Shown here in pieces: positions 38,301 to 51,651 of a stretch of 64,000 nt of DNA. Position 1 is the first letter of the stretch; each line of letters opens with the position of its first letter. The notes under the pieces were generated by a model, which was given only the letters and a program-made list of their open reading frames with translations, had not been told where the DNA came from and ran no database searches. The DNA comes from Diplocarpon mali. Taxonomy: Eukaryota > Ascomycota > Leotiomycetes > Helotiales > Drepanopezizaceae. The DNA lies in the NCBI GenBank assembly GCA_024741835.1, contig JAENRP010000006.1, forward strand, positions 187,379 through 251,378. Direction: 5' to 3'. The position numbers and the translations under genes are program-made.

Positions 38301-39200
38301 GCCAGAGAGATCAAGACATACCCGAGGGGACAAAGTAGAGTACCAGTAAGGTTGAGACACGCAGCATGTCACGCAACTTGTCGATTCACTCGAGCACAGC
38401 GCGGCATGGGAGAAAAGTAGACAAGCCACCAAGCTGAGCAGATGTACATCTCAGACTTCTCTCTCAAGCGAGAGGCATAGCTCTCCCGAAAAAAATCATG
38501 CATGAAAGAAGAGAGAGAGAGAGAGAGAGATTTACTCGAGGAGGAACTCTACTCAAGGTCAAGAAAAGCGCAGGCCCGGATGGGAAACCAAGATGAGAGC
38601 ATGATAAGCAAGCCTCCGCTCCGCAAAAGACCGGAGCGAGACTCAAGAATGATCATAGCACGTTTGATAATGATCTCAACCGTGTCATGGGTTAACTGCG
38701 TTGTAGGCAGACCGCGCTGTATAACATCGCTCAGCCAGCGGTGATCCAGGAAACCCGCTGGCGCACAGAGAACAGTATGGAGAGGAATGTGAGAGGGATC
38801 AAGAAAGCTGCGAGGATGTCATATTTCCCGTAATCTACACGACTGATTCATGTTCTCTCTCCAATATTATCTAATTCCAGAAGAGACGCCGCCAACACCG
38901 TAGACAAGCAAGAATGCAGACCCAACTCCCGGCAGGAAGTATTTCCCAGCCATGTTAGCCTCGGCTTATGGTATCATATTTCGTCAACTGCATAGAATAT
39001 CCACTCCATTTTCCCTCTCTCTTTCCTTCCTTTCCCTTCTCTGGACAAGGGTCCAAACTCCTGTGGATGTAAACAGAAGTACGCACGCTTTCCATGCTTC
39101 TGGTTCTCTTGCTGAGATCAAGCAGCATTGATCCCCTCCACACTCGGATTAGCCGCATAAATCTCGATCGGCTCCGCCCAAATGCTGCACAGCTCCCATC
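35340..39200. other. gene-poor region with isolated coding-like pieces
   Basis: About 3.9 kb. On the minus strand 35656-35930 reads LQLSRFLDASSLPRLCDITA, then QLAIFDYTVPSISTSTF and EILAALVSGVEYIERSF, after a good AG acceptor. 35935-36169 is also open. They may belong to the unresolved gene at 34-35.3 kb. A 12-base word close to GCGACATGCAAC recurs near 35985, 36122, 36738 and 37226. The rest shows no gene; the last few hundred bases are the HSF1 3' region. Confidence 0.4.
38511..38530. repeat. (GA)10 microsatellite
   Basis: Ten perfect GA units in non-coding DNA downstream of HSF1. Confidence 0.95.
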
Positions 39201-41407
39201 TCACTCCATCCGCTGTCTTTTACTAGGACTTAATTTCACATTCTTCGTCTCGTCGGGCGTGCTGACCTCGGGCGTATTCACCGCACTCATATTCGGACTC
39301 TCGAGTTTGATCGCACTATCCACAGTCCCATCCATCCCAACATCGTAATTTCTTACCCCCAATCCACTTGCATCGCCAAAGGAGTTGAAGTCATAGTCGC
39401 CGCTATTCGCCATGGGACTGCTACCCGTGTAGAATGCGCCCGTGTCAAGGTACTGGTCCAAGTCAAGGTTGGACACGATCGGCGAGTCCATACCGTTGAA
39501 GTAGTTGTCACCGTCAAGGCCTGGAACGGAGCCAGAGGGACTGAGCGGGCCGAGGATGGATTTCACGTCGTTGATGTTGCGTTCTTGTTCGGCTTGGAGG
39601 CGCATGAGATCGTCTATTTCTTTCTGAGTGTAGCCAAGCTCTTCGAGAGAGAGGGGTGGAGTCGGCGTGGGACTGGTGAGAGCGTTCTTGGTACCGGCCG
39701 CGGAGGAAGTGTTGGCGATCAGGCTGAGCATATTGTTGCGTTGTTCGGATGTGAGCGGAGAGTTACCGTTGGAGTTTTCGAAGTGGGAGAGCATTTCTGG
39801 GAATTGCATGGCGCCGTCATTGGGTCGGTTTTGGGCGTTGCTGTCTTGGATTATGCTCATCATGTTTGCTTGAGGCATAGCGTGGCGGCTCATCTCAGGT
39901 TGAAAGTCGGAGTTGATGTGTGTTGAATCAGAGGGAGAATCAAATAGCTCTTCGATTGTAGCAGATATGCTCGCATGTTGAGTATTTTCGAAGCCCGGCA
40001 TCTGTGGGGTCGAGATGGCAGAGGGAGATGCTGTAGATGCTCGTCCTTCGGCCTTCGGTGGGGCCATGAGCAGTCGCTGTGGCCTTCGGTGGGGGCTTAG
40101 GCTTCCTAGGTGTTCCTGTGCTTGATTCGAGATGTCCCCAATATCCACCACACTACCTTGCTGCTTTTCGTTCTGGGGTATCCCAGCAGCAAACATCTGG
40201 GCGATATTCTGCTGCCCTTGCCCATCCAGGCTACGATTGTACACAGTTGCCAGAAAGGTGAGGATGGCATTGATCGAGTTTTCGTGTCTGTTATGGAGAT
40301 CTTCAAACGCTCTGGATTTTTGATACAGTTCACTGTGGTCCTTTCGCAGACGAGAAATAGCATTCGTGATGGCCCCCTGTTGTTTTTGGATCTCCGTCAA
40401 TTGACCTTGGAGCACAGCCATATCTCGACGCTGCAGAGGCCCAGCTTCGGGGATAGCTGAAAGAGCTCTTGAATTCTGGGCGTTGTTTCCAGAAACCTCC
40501 TCCACATCTCTTCCATCCTCATCACTTTCCCCATCCTGACCATCCTCGTTCTTGACTTTGGACTTCCTTTGCTTTGAGTTTCCACCCTTGGGCTTGTTGA
40601 TGAGCCAGAGTAGATTCGGATGGCCGCGCTTGAAGTACGGGTTGTAGTATTCGCTGGGACTCTTGTTCTTCCTCTCGCTGGCCTTCATGGAATTATCCGA
40701 CAGCCCAACTCTCTTGTGGAACCCATACATGTTCAGCTGCCGGACGAAGGACGCATAGTTGTTGTGCTTGAACAACTCGGGTATCAGCGTCTTAGCAAAC
40801 TCATCCTCGTCCAACACCACGAAAGAATCGCCTCGATCGGACCATCGGATGAGCTCGGTGTTTTTCGACTCGTCAAGGAAACTGCGTGTATTTAGCCAAA
40901 CAAACAGACTCGGAGGGGTAGGGCCGCTTACCTGCTCAGCTTTTGTACGAACGGAGGAATCTGCTTTCGCTTCGCCTGTGATTCTCTCTTCGCTACCGCA
41001 GCCTTCTCTTCCAGCAGCCCGACATTGTCATTCTCCCCCATCACACCCGTACCATTGGAATCGAGTATCGAGTCGTCGCCAAACTGTCCCCACGGATCGC
41101 CTGGATTATCGTACTGCATTCGCTGCGCCGTCGGACCGAGCTGGCGATTGTTCATTGGGCGGCGCGCCAACTGTGTCGAGGCGGCAGGGACTGGCTGATC
41201 GAGTGGGGATTGCGACAATCCAGCGCCTGCGTAATTGTTCATGTTGTTGCCGGCGGAGTCTGTATAGCCTACGTTCTCCGGCTGCTGATCCCAACGGAAG
41301 TACTCGGAATTCTGGGTAGGTGCAGCGTAGGACTGCGGCATCTGGCTATTCTGGACTGCTGGTGAAGCTCCTGGAGCAGCTCTTTTTCTGGAATTCGTGG
41401 GAGCCAT
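39201..41407 (-). CDS. hsf1: heat shock transcription factor (HSF1)
   Basis: Minus-strand exons 41407-40932 and 40881-39201 (50-nt intron) give 718 residues. The intron lies inside the DNA-binding domain; splicing gives PPFVQKLSSFLDESKNTELI, then RWSDRGDSFVVLDEDEF, and the recognition helix region HNNYASFVRQLNMYGFHK (about 151-255). A heptad trimerisation region follows (about 310-375, LQGQLTEIQKQQGAITNAIS). The C-terminal half is Ser/Asn/Asp-rich with activation-type acidic hydrophobic stretches and ends SKRQRME. An alternative Met three codons upstream (41416) exists; MAPTNSRKR is the usual start. It drives chaperone genes such as HSP60 in this window. Confidence 0.95.
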
Positions 41408-42829
41408 AGGGCACATGAGATCTCGCGGTCAGGGAGCAGGTTAGGTACCGACCGGGCACCGGCCTGTGTTGATGCTGCAGGTGGAGAGAAGTTGAGATCG
41501 AGAGGGTCGCTGCAACCTGCCTCGGCCAGCCTTCGCTGCCAACACTCGACGATACCACGCTTTTCTGGGATGTGGGTGGCCGTTGGCACCGTGTTTGCTG
41601 AAGTATCGATCCTGTAGATGCCAGTCTGCGCCGGAGGAAAGTAGAACTTAGCGTGGAGGAAGAGAGAGCGGTTTTGTATTAGCACAGATATCAAAGGAGC
41701 GCTGACACCAGCCTCTCTACCAGGATTGAGACCCTTCTAGTTGAGGTCTTATTGTCTGCTTCAAAGCTCTGAGACTTGCTCCGAAAGAATGGCGATCGAT
41801 GCATCAAATGCGGAAAGTTCGGGATGCTACAGGGCGCGCTCGTATTGTTGGACAGTTTCGAAGGCTTCCTTTCACCTCAACAGGCTCCAGGTATTGTTTC
41901 AGAGAATTCGAAATCTCTTGCGGTCATTGGAGATATTCTCATGCTTTTGCGCCGCGCCGCGAGTGTAATGGAAGCGCTTCTTCATTCGGTCTTGTTGCGG
42001 AACGGTATGTTTTCAAAAAATCGTGCTTCGACGTCAGAGAGAAGCCATAGACAGGGGCATTGGCTTGATTGGCTCGCTAATGGCGACTAAATCGAGGCTG
42101 ATTACCTACTAGGTATCAACTGCAGCCTTGTTAATGTTTACTTGTGAGTTCGGCCCCCCTTTACTATGGGTAATGTTCGAGTTGGCTTCAATGCACGCAA
42201 GTTTAAATGAATTTTCTTTCCAGATGTGAAAGATTGCCAAGACATTGTGAACCACAATCAGTACAGATGCTTTCTACAGTCTCATGCCTGACTCCCTTTG
42301 CAAGGCCCAGTGAACCAGAGATGACAGAAATCTTTGGCAGAAAGACTCACGGCAAAGAAGCGGGAGTCTCAGTAGCGTGTGATTATAGATGCTGCTCGAT
42401 ATACTTATTGTGGGATCAGTTGCCGCTATATCAGAGGCTGGAGGATCTTTTTTATCACACTCTCTTTGAAGCTATTATCAATAACTTACTTTGGTGAAAT
42501 TTTAGGTAAACTTCTGTAGTAGGGCAAGTATTTGGTCTCCAGGAGGCACAATACAACCTTCACAGGGCAAGAAATGATGGCGCTTGTGTACGCTTACTAC
42601 ATTTATCTAGGGTATCAGTACATTAAAAAAAAAGCCAGGTTCTTGCTAACTGGACTCAGTTCAGTGGCCGCGTAGGTTCTGGATATATTCGTACAGAGTG
42701 TTCATTGTTGCCTGCCAACATATCATGGGGGAAATTGAACTCAGATATTTCATTCGCCATATATCTCCCCTTCGCAGGTATATAGTCAGTCCACGCCTCG
42801 CTCGAAGAATAGATCAGCGGAGTAGCATT
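41408..42829. other. HSF1 upstream region and SNT1 3' region
   Basis: 1.4 kb with no supported gene. Plus ORFs near 41741-42090 and 42207-42497 lack recognisable features. The longest reverse ORF overlapping the HSF1 start (41269-41694) begins with TTG, so it is not a normal upstream ORF. Confidence 0.5.
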
Positions 42830-45800
42830 TTACCGCGGAGGTCGGTGAAGCTCTTCCATTGAACGTCGAAATTCCGCATCTGTCTCTAGTACGCGTGTAT
42901 GCTCGGCGGGGGGGTAGTTGAGGGTGCCTCTTTCCCTGGGTCTCTCTGAATCGAGTCTGCGAATATCCTCGCTTCTACGCATATCCTCGACTCTACGTGC
43001 CTCCTCGACATCTCTTCTCCGACCCATTTCAAGACCCAGAATGCGTTCGTGGTCGGTGATTATTCGGGGAGCACTGACGGGGCCGCTCAATCGGTTCCCA
43101 GGGGTATGAAGGGGCGAGTAGCCTTGATGTGCAAATGCAGGGCCAGAACTTGGACCGGGACCCGAAGTTCCAACCCCATATCGATTGTCAAAGCTACTAT
43201 GACGCGGTTGGTGTACTCCATGGTGTGAAGCATATTGCGTTGGCGGCGAAGGGACGTGGGGCGAGTTTGGGCCAAACGCAAGTTGACGGTGAGAAGGTGC
43301 CTGCGGCTGTTGTGTCTGAGATTGGTATGACGGTCCATGTTGGGGGGATGCGGCTGCATGCTGTTGCTGTAGCTGCTGTTGAGCGAAGTAACCCTGCTGT
43401 GGTTGGCGTGGATAGTACTCTCGTTGGTCTACGGGCGAATCAAGAGGAGAACCAGCCGGTTGGCGTATAGCTTGAGGTTGCTGTGGCGGAGGAGTTGCCG
43501 AATAGGGGGATTCCTTCAGTCGCATAGATGGCTGAGATGGGGCCGGTGAGCGGGAATATCCACTAGGGCCGGACATGCCATGCATCTCACCAAGGGACGG
43601 CTCTCGGCGGACCTGCGCGGGCTGAGAAGTCATGGACTGGCGAGAAGCCGGCTGTGAGTATGGTTGCTGTTGCTGCTGCTGTTGCACCAGCGGTTGATTA
43701 TATGCTGGCCGGCCATCATAGCTGTTCGGTGTGTAGCTCCGAGGATTTCCAACGGACGAAGAGTGCTGATGTAAAGGGTGTTGGGGGGTTTGCGTGTATG
43801 GGTGTGGTGAGGTATGAGTTTGCTGTTGCGGTGCAGGCTGAGAGCTCATCTGCTGTGAAACATAAGGATGTGGCTGCGAAGTATTTTGCGAAGACTGAAT
43901 AGGTTGGCGAGAAGTATGTTGTGGGTGTTGCGGTGGCGGGGTGCGCTTTGGCTGCATAGAGGGGGTTGGCATATCGCTGACCCGTTTAGTTGGTGCTGGC
44001 CGAGGATCACTAGGTTCGTCGTTGAGCAGCGACATGATGTTCGATTTCCTAGCCGGCTCAGGTTGACGAATCGCTACCGTAGGGGCTAGTTGTGGGGGAG
44101 GTTGCGCGATCTGCTGAGGGAGGGAAGGTGGTGCCGAGTACATTTCCTGATTTGCAGGCGGAGCACTCATGGTCGTTCGGAGACCAGCAGGAGATGCAGT
44201 CGATTTTACTTCGCGACCGCCAACATACCCATCACCGGGGTATTGTCGGACAATTGGATTGCTTCGAGGCTGGTATTGTTGAGGTGGATGCTGAGGTGTA
44301 TGTGGAAGGTGTGGAGTAGGTGCGGTGCGTCGGACCTCAGGTTGAGGAGCATTGACCGGTTTGGGAGGCTCAGGCCTCGATTGAAGCGGCATACCGCCAA
44401 GCATTGATGGAGTCAAGTAAGGCTCGTACTGATGAGGATTTGGAGTCTCGTTTTCCTGCTTCAAATGGAAATTTCGGTCTCGGTGGATCATTTGGGGATC
44501 GCGCTGCTGCATGGCTTGCTGCTCACGCTGGTGCATAGCCTGTTGCTCTCGTTGAGCATCTCTTTGTTGCTGCTGCTGCTGCTCGCGTAGCTGCTGCTGC
44601 TCTCGTAGCTGCTGCTGCTCGCGTTGCTGCTGCTGCTCGCGTTGCTGCTGCTGCTCTCGTAGCTGCTGCTGCTCTCGTAGCTGCTGCTGCTCTCGTAACT
44701 GCTGCTGCTCTCGTAGCTGCTGCTGCTCGCGTAGCTGCTGCTGCTCTCTTTGCTCTCGTTCAAGTCTCAGTGCAGATTCTCGTTCCAGTCTCAAGGCAGA
44801 CTGTCTCTCGATCTGTGCTTCTTGGGCAACCATCATAGAACGTTGAGATACAACAGCGTCCGCCTGGACGGTTGGACGCGGAGATTCCGAAGAAAAGTAT
44901 CCCACTGCAGGGCCTCTCAGAGGTCGAGGTTGCTGCTGTATTGGCGGCGGAGCTTGTTGAATTGGCTGAGGCGGTAAGTGCTTGTTTAGCACATTCGACG
45001 TGGCTGAGTTGGGCTGCGTCTGAGGAGCAGGTCCGGCTTGAGCCAGTACCGGAAAGCGAGAACCCATGCTTGTCTGAGGCGGAGAGGTTTGAGGCATCAG
45101 GCTACTCTGTCCAGAAGGTGCCACATCTGCGACCGGATCCATCGCAGACGCAGATCTAGGATGCACACCAGGAGTGACATCATAGCGCCTCTTGGGGATG
45201 ACAGTAGGAGTGGGTAAGGGACCAGTGGGCTCGTCTCGCTCTCGCTTCTCATCCGCCTCTTTGGCTATAGCCTCCCATTCTTTCTTGCCCGAGTCTACCT
45301 GGCGTTGGTAGTAATTCTTGACCTGTGTCAGGATGTTAGCGACGCGGCGACTCTTGTTGCTGTCTGACGGTACAGTAAGCCATCGTTGAAAAATGTTGGT
45401 GTATACCATTATATTAGTCTTGGATGTCATCCATTTCGCAATTCCATGCCAATCTGTGCCAAAATGCCTTAACAGTGCAGGGAAGTCGGTTTGCTCGGGA
45501 ACACTCCAGTAACTCGACGTCTGCTGGGTAGTTCTGCGGTCTGGTTGGACATCAAAGGCCACGGGCGGAGCGGACTCAACACGCTCCGGTGCACCGGGGA
45601 AGTGCGGCGGATTCAAAGATTGTGACATGGGCGGCGGTGGGATGGGCGACTGTGAGATGAGCGGTTGTGCTGGTGGTTGTGAGGTGGGCGGCTGTGGGAT
45701 GATTGTTTGTGCTTGTGGGTTTGGTTGTGGTTGTGCGGCGGGCGGCTGTGAGACGGGTGGCTGTGAGATGGGCGGCGGTCGTTGTGGTGTTGGTGTTGCT

Positions 45801-48800
45801 TGTGCTTGTGAGATGGGCGGCGGAGGTTGGGACATGCGATTGTGTGGCATGGAATCAAATGCAGTCCCCGAAGTGCCTGGCCGATCGGCCGCTGCGTGTG
45901 GAAATGGAGGAGTGAATGTGCTCGCAGGCTGAGTCTGTCCGGCGCCGTCGTATTGAGAGAAGGAGAAGCGGTTTTGTCCGTTCGACCCGCCAGGTCCGAC
46001 AGGCTCGCGAGGAGTTTTCCATTCGGTCGGCAGCATCGACGGCGCGGGAGGATCGATGCCTCCCGTAGCAGACGTGTTGGGTGGAGCTGCGGCGAGAAGC
46101 GGGCCGGTCTTGCTTTGCTTGGCCCCCTTCTCGCGCGCGACTCGAGGCTTCTTCTTTGTCGGCGCAACATCACTGCCCGCCTCGCCTTTCGGCGTCGCAG
46201 CCGATTTTCGTCCTGGGGTTGGTGCAGGACTTGCCACCTCGCTCTCGTTGGCCAGAGTCTCCGTGTGGAAGGTCGGCGCAGCTGCTCGACGGGGTCGTCC
46301 TCGTCTCTCGCCATTCTCGCCATCTTGGCCATCCTCGACCTCTTCTCGGTTGGGAGCCGAATCGACGATCAAGATGTTCGTCTTGGGATTTTTAGCCTTG
46401 GTTTGTCGGCTTTTCCGCTTCTTCGGCTGTTTCTTCAGCTTCTCCTTGATGTTGGAGCTGTGCTTGACGAGATAGTAGTGCTGGATGCAGGCCTTGTAGT
46501 CTCGTCTCGGTAGTGCAGCCGCAATCTTGCTCCATTGCTTGGGGAATTCCAGATAGACCTTCTCGAATATCTCGGACTCCTCCTGCGTGAAATTGTCAAT
46601 AGGCTCCCCAAATTCCAACACTGCAAAAGATCTGTCGAACGGGACTAGGTGACTTCTGTCAATAAACTGGTTGCTTTCCCATTCCTCTTGGTCCCAAGCT
46701 GCATCAGGAATTGTGGCTTCCTTAGCGCTGGCCGTCTTTGCTCTTGCGGCGCGGTCTTCATGCTCCTTGGATTCTCTGGCTTCTAACGCAGATTCTATCA
46801 GGACTCTCTCAAGATCGGCGTCGGTAGCAAAACGGCCACGACGACTTCCTTCTGTCTTGGCCCCAGCAGAGAGTTCCGACGCCGAAAGTTTGGCTGCGGC
46901 TTGAGCAGCAGCCTTGGCTGTAGCTTTCGAAAACTTCTCTCTGCTACGGACTGCCACAGGCTCGTTCGAGAAATCTGTGAAACGACGATAGCTATAGTAT
47001 TTCTCTCCCCACATTTTTCGTGCTTCATCCTGTTCCGCCATCTTTCGATCCATCTGCTGTTTGAGGTGTTGCCTGATTCGTGCGTTTACAACCGGATTTG
47101 GCTTCTGTGTTTCGAGAAACTCTTCGTCTTCATACCATTTCTTACAGCCAAAATTGGGCAAGCTAGAAATTGGAGGAGTCTTCATTCGCGGTCGAACAGA
47201 TTCCCGGACGGCTTCGAGTATCTCCGCGTTCTCTGCCTCGCTCATCATAGACTCGCTCTCCTCGAAAACGTCCATTGGGATGGATTTTTGAGCCGTACCA
47301 TTAGTGTTGGACTTTGGCTCGGGGTCAGGCTCTGCTCTAGCCTTGACAGTCTCCGAAGCCTCTTCAATAGAGCGTATGGGGCCAGCGGGGCCTGGATTTG
47401 GGTTATCTGAATGCTCTACACTGGGAATTGGAGCTTTAGCAGACAACGCGTTTCCAGGAGCAGGCGCCGATACACCATTGGGGACGAGCTTAACCTCCTC
47501 ATAATTCTTTAGCTCGGTTGAAGGAGTCGCAGGGCGACTTTTACTTGTTGGGAGGGACTTAAGTGGCATTGCTGGTGTTTGAGATCTGCTTCTAACCTGG
47601 ATCCCCTGCTTTGTTGCAAGCACTGGCACTGAAGGAGCTGGAAGCCCCTCTTCAACTTTGACATCGGGAGGTATGCATGAATCTGCGGGAGCTTTTCTCC
47701 TCTCATCGATCAGAGCATCGATCGTGAATTCAACAAATGGCTTGACAAATACTGCTGGCGGCTCCAGGCGTGGATTGAGAGGATTTTCATCGTTGACCTG
47801 GATAACCTGTGTGTCTATTTTCGTAATCTCTTCTTCGAAATAGCCGTCAGTAAGCTCATCCTCTGATTCTGAATCTGACGCTTCTCGAGGAGCTTTTGAG
47901 GATGTTGGAACTGGAGGCACGATATTACGCTTTGCGATTGTGTGGAACACAGTATGCCGGCGACTGGAGTGAAGAACATGCTTTTGTTCCCCAGAAACCT
48001 GTTCTGACGCCCTGGGTTGAAGCGAGTGCTGAGCCTCATGAGGCGATTTTCGAATACGTTCAGCAGAAGCATCGAGGAACTGATGCACTTCGGCGTCTTG
48101 TGGAGTCAATATCTTTTTCGTGTCGACAAGGTTTGAAATGGAAGACTTGGAGTTCAAGTCTTGGAAAGTCTCAGAATTAGTTGGGTCTTTCTTGGGAGCA
48201 TTAGTGGGCCTGTACTGAATCGAAGGTATGAAACTCCTCTTGGGCCCAATCTGTCGCTCCGATCGTGGTGCTGTTGGAACAGCGACACCTGGCAACGGAC
48301 CGTTGGTTGCAACTGGTACAGAGTTGGGATTTGGAACCAGAGGAGAAATTGACGAGGTCTGCAAGTTTGTCGAAGATCCAAACGCCGGCACTTGTGGCGG
48401 AGGTGTGGCCGAAGGTTGAGTCCGCCTGTAGGCTGGCTCGGGAGATCGACTCCGACCAGGTGGCCTGTGGAAGCCTTCCTCGTAGTAAATACCCCTCCCG
48501 CGCCCACGTCCGCCTCGAGGAGCTCTGCCATATCCACGACCAAATGGAGGAACTGAGTCGGAGGCAGGCGAGCCGCCAGATAAGGGCCCATCTCGTGAGC
48601 CTCTGCGAGCGCGGTCAATCTCAATGTTGGGAAGCCCATCTCTACTCTCCCGTATCCCGTAATTTGGCGAGCGGCCTCTGCCCGGAGGAGATGATGCTCT
48701 GCGACCTCTAAAGGGTTCCCGTCCTCCCCACCGTTCCCGACCACCCCGATCATCACGAAAAGGCGGCGGTCTGTCGTCTCTCCTATCTCTGTATTCCCGC

Positions 48801-49264
48801 TCCAAGTCACGGCTTCTGTCCCGGCTATCTTCGCGCCAGCCCCGGCCTCTACCGCGCCCTCGGTCGCTTCTGAAATCTCCTCTAAATCCACCAAAATCCC
48901 CTCGAAATTCAGTGTGCCCGGATACGCGCGGACCCGTCGGGGCATCAGGAAAGCCCTTTGGACCTCGTGGAGGCTCGCGAGGTGGGAAATCTCGTGAAGG
49001 GTCTCGAGTAGTGGGCTCTCGGAACAATTCTCTGTTTGCGTTGAAGGAGTTGTGGTTCATTCTTGCATCGGGTATCGATCGCCTCCTTTCACTACCACGC
49101 ATCAAGCCGCCTCTAAAATCGTCTCGAGCGTCATTGTAGCGCCCTGGAGATTGCTCGCGTGGTGAGCGTCGGGGATCACCAACGTCATAGGTGTTCTGAT
49201 ATCTAGACCTTCCAGCATGTCAGCCTTAGAGCAACGGACAAGCAAGACAACCTGCCACTCACAT
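42830..49264 (-). CDS. snt1: Snt1-like SANT-domain protein of the Set3 histone deacetylase complex
   Basis: Main exon 49208-42830, with a probable start codon split over a 54-nt intron (AT at 49264-49263, G at 49208), gives 2126 residues beginning MSRYQNTYDV. Without the intron the first in-frame ATG is 49102. The N-terminal 200 residues are Arg/Gly/Asp-rich. A first SANT domain lies at about 865-915 (FTQEESEIFEKVYLEFPKQW, then ALPRRDYKACIQHYYLVK). A second lies at about 1235-1290 (SSYWSVPEQTDFPALLRHFG). A Gln-rich REQQQL repeat (about 1480-1555) and a Pro/Gln-rich C-terminus follow. This matches fungal Snt1, relative of NCoR/SMRT, a scaffold for class I/II deacetylases on Set3C. Confidence 0.88.
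44560..44765 (-). repeat. in-frame 18-bp repeat coding REQQQL units
   Basis: About ten imperfect 18-base units (each a CTCG box plus a CTG run on the plus strand) encode REQQQL or REQQQQ in SNT1. The repeat is in phase, so copy-number change keeps the frame. It likely forms a Gln-rich coiled coil and is prone to length variation. Confidence 0.9.
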
Positions 49265-50258
49265 TCATATTGCCGGGCAATGGCCCCTAAGCACAGCGGC
49301 TTGCTCCCTTTAAGCCCAGATACTATATGTAGAGCTCGTCTGGTCGGCTGATGCCGTTGATGATGTCGTAGAGGCGTCAATCGTCAACGGTGGCGCTGCC
49401 ATGCAGCAGATCTCGAGGTATTCAGCGAAGCACAAGCGTGGAGTTGCGATTAGCGCTTGAGTTGAGCCCGCCGTAGAGATGTGTTCTTAATAGTGCGAAG
49501 ATTGCGAGAGCTTTCTGGGCGCTGTTGATGTTGAAGGGTGTGGTTGCAGAGACTTGGACGTTCGCGATGGATCTCGAACCTAAAGCGGCTTAGCATCAAG
49601 CTACATGGTATCGGCGTTTCGGGTGGAGACAGGCCGCGGCTAATTCAGCCGCCAACTCAGATTGTGGGGTATCAATACCTAGTAAGGTACCGATGTCTCG
49701 GTTAACCAGATTCAACGTCACGAACCTTCAAACCTTTTCTCATTCCAGCGAATTTCGATCGAGGACACACTTTGCATAGGAGTAGTTTGCCCAATTTGTT
49801 CATTCATTTTCAGGACCTTGACCCAGGCCACGTCTAACATCCATGAGCACATGTTGACTTTCACTAGAAATGAACAAATTCATGAGACAAAACTCATGAA
49901 ACAGACGATCATACAAATCTCACCCCAGCTTGTACCTTGGTATCGATAAGAATTGCAGTCAAATTTCTTCTTCTGAGACCTTCTCCTGCACCAAGGATCG
50001 TTGATAGGGAGACTGGAATCAGGCAGGTATCAAGTCTTTGCTGTTGTAATACACGTACAAGAAAAACCTTCCGAAGTCCGATTTTTCCTTTTCATTTTAC
50101 AAGGGATTCGGAGACAAGAAAACAAATCTCCGGAGCTTCCCTCTTCGAAAATCTTATATTCGTCAGCTGTCAGGTTGCAGTGCCTCGAAAAGATCTTCCG
50201 AGGCAGATGAATAGTGATCAAATCCTACAAAGCCCTCACGAAATCTTCCAAACTTCTC
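49265..50258. other. intergenic region SNT1 / DHS promoters
   Basis: Divergent promoters of SNT1 (minus) and deoxyhypusine synthase (plus). Short ORFs only, including an SNT1 leader exon near 49265-49300. Confidence 0.5.
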
Positions 50259-51651
50259 ATGCTAAACCAGTCAGAAAAATCCGGTGCTCCACCATCCACC
50301 GTCACCGATGCCGTCCTAGTCCCCTCAAATGAGATGCCAGAAGGGTCTCAAAAAGTCGAGGAGCTGGACTTCAACAAGATTGTTGGGCGTCCCATCACTG
50401 TGGATGATCTGATGAGTGGCATGAACCACATGGGGTTTCAAGCCAGTTCGATAGGAGAGGCGGTACGAATTATCAACAACATGGTATGTAGCTCTACTAA
50501 GAATTTCATTTCTTGCCATGACCGTGGTCTTTTTTCCTTGTAGTTTTGGTCCGACGGAGAACAATATAATCAGCTTACATCACGATGGCGCTCCTTCAAG
50601 TGGCTCATGCTCCTAACGTTGCATTCTCAAGCAAATTATTTTTACAGAAAACCTCCGAAATGCGTTTCACTCTGTACACGAACGTATATTAATACCCTTT
50701 CTAGCGTACCTGGTCAGACCCCCTCGACCCTGGGGCCAAAACAACCATCTTCCTCGGCTACACCTCGAACCTGATCTCGTCTGGGCTGCGCGGCACCCTC
50801 CGCTATCTCGTGCAACACAAGCACATATCCGCGATCGTCACAACAGCAGGCGGTATTGAAGAAGACCTCATCAAATGCCTCGGCGACACGTTCGTGGGGT
50901 CCTTCTCCACCCCCGGCGCGGAGCTGCGCTCCAAGGGTCTGAACCGCATCGGAAATCTCATCGTGCCGAACAACAATTACTGCCTCTTCGAAGATTGGGT
51001 CGTACCCATCCTCGACACCCTGCTCGCCGAGCAGGAAGCCTCTGCCCGTGACCCCGCCATCCCCACCGATGAGAAGATCAGCTGGACACCGTCGAAGATC
51101 ATACACCGACTCGGGAAGGAGATCAACGATGAGAGGAGCGTGTACTACTGGGCTTACAAGAACAATATCCCCGTCTTCTGCCCTGCGCTCACAGACGGTA
51201 GTTTGGGCGACATGCTGTACTTCCACACCTTCAAGGCCGCCCCGCTACAGCTGAAGATCGACATCGTGGAGGATATCAGGAAGATCAATACTATTGCTGT
51301 TAGGGCCAAGCGAGCAGGCATGATCATCCTTGGTGGAGGAATCGTGAAGCATCATATTGCGAATGCGTGCTTGATGCGTAATGGCGCCGAGAGCGCCGTG
51401 TATATCAATACGGCGCAGGAGTTTGACGGGAGCGATGCGGGCGCGAGACCGGATGAGGCAGTGAGCTGGGGAAAGATCAAGGTTGGGGCTGACAGCGTCA
51501 AGGTAGTTTCACTTTTCTCGCGAAGGAAAAGGTGTTCAAGATGAGCTTGGTGGCTTAGCTGCTAACTACTATGCAGGTGTATGTGGAGGCTACAGCCTGT
51601 TTCCCGTTGATAGTTGCGGCAACCTTTGCAAAAGATGCAAGCAAACCCTGA
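50259..51651 (+). CDS. dys1: deoxyhypusine synthase
   Basis: Exons 50259-50483, 50705-51502 and 51577-51651 give 365 residues, near the family's usual length. Joined motifs include [70 protein letters not shown] and [34 protein letters not shown] follows, then the active-site loop [15 protein letters not shown] with the aminobutyl-accepting Lys at 332. It transfers the aminobutyl group of spermidine to one Lys of eIF5A, the first step of hypusine formation. The 221-nt first intron is long, but the junction protein sequence is exactly conserved in kind. The last exon supplies the [17 protein letters not shown] end. Confidence 0.96.

Noticed and set aside
41269..41694. Long ORF overlapping the HSF1 start, considered as an upstream ORF
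   Set aside because: It begins with TTG rather than ATG, and its sequence looks like an out-of-frame shadow of the HSF1 leader and first exon.
45613..46513. Large ORFs on both strands inside SNT1
   Set aside because: Repetitive, GC-rich shadows of the SNT1 frame; the SNT1 frame carries the SANT domains.
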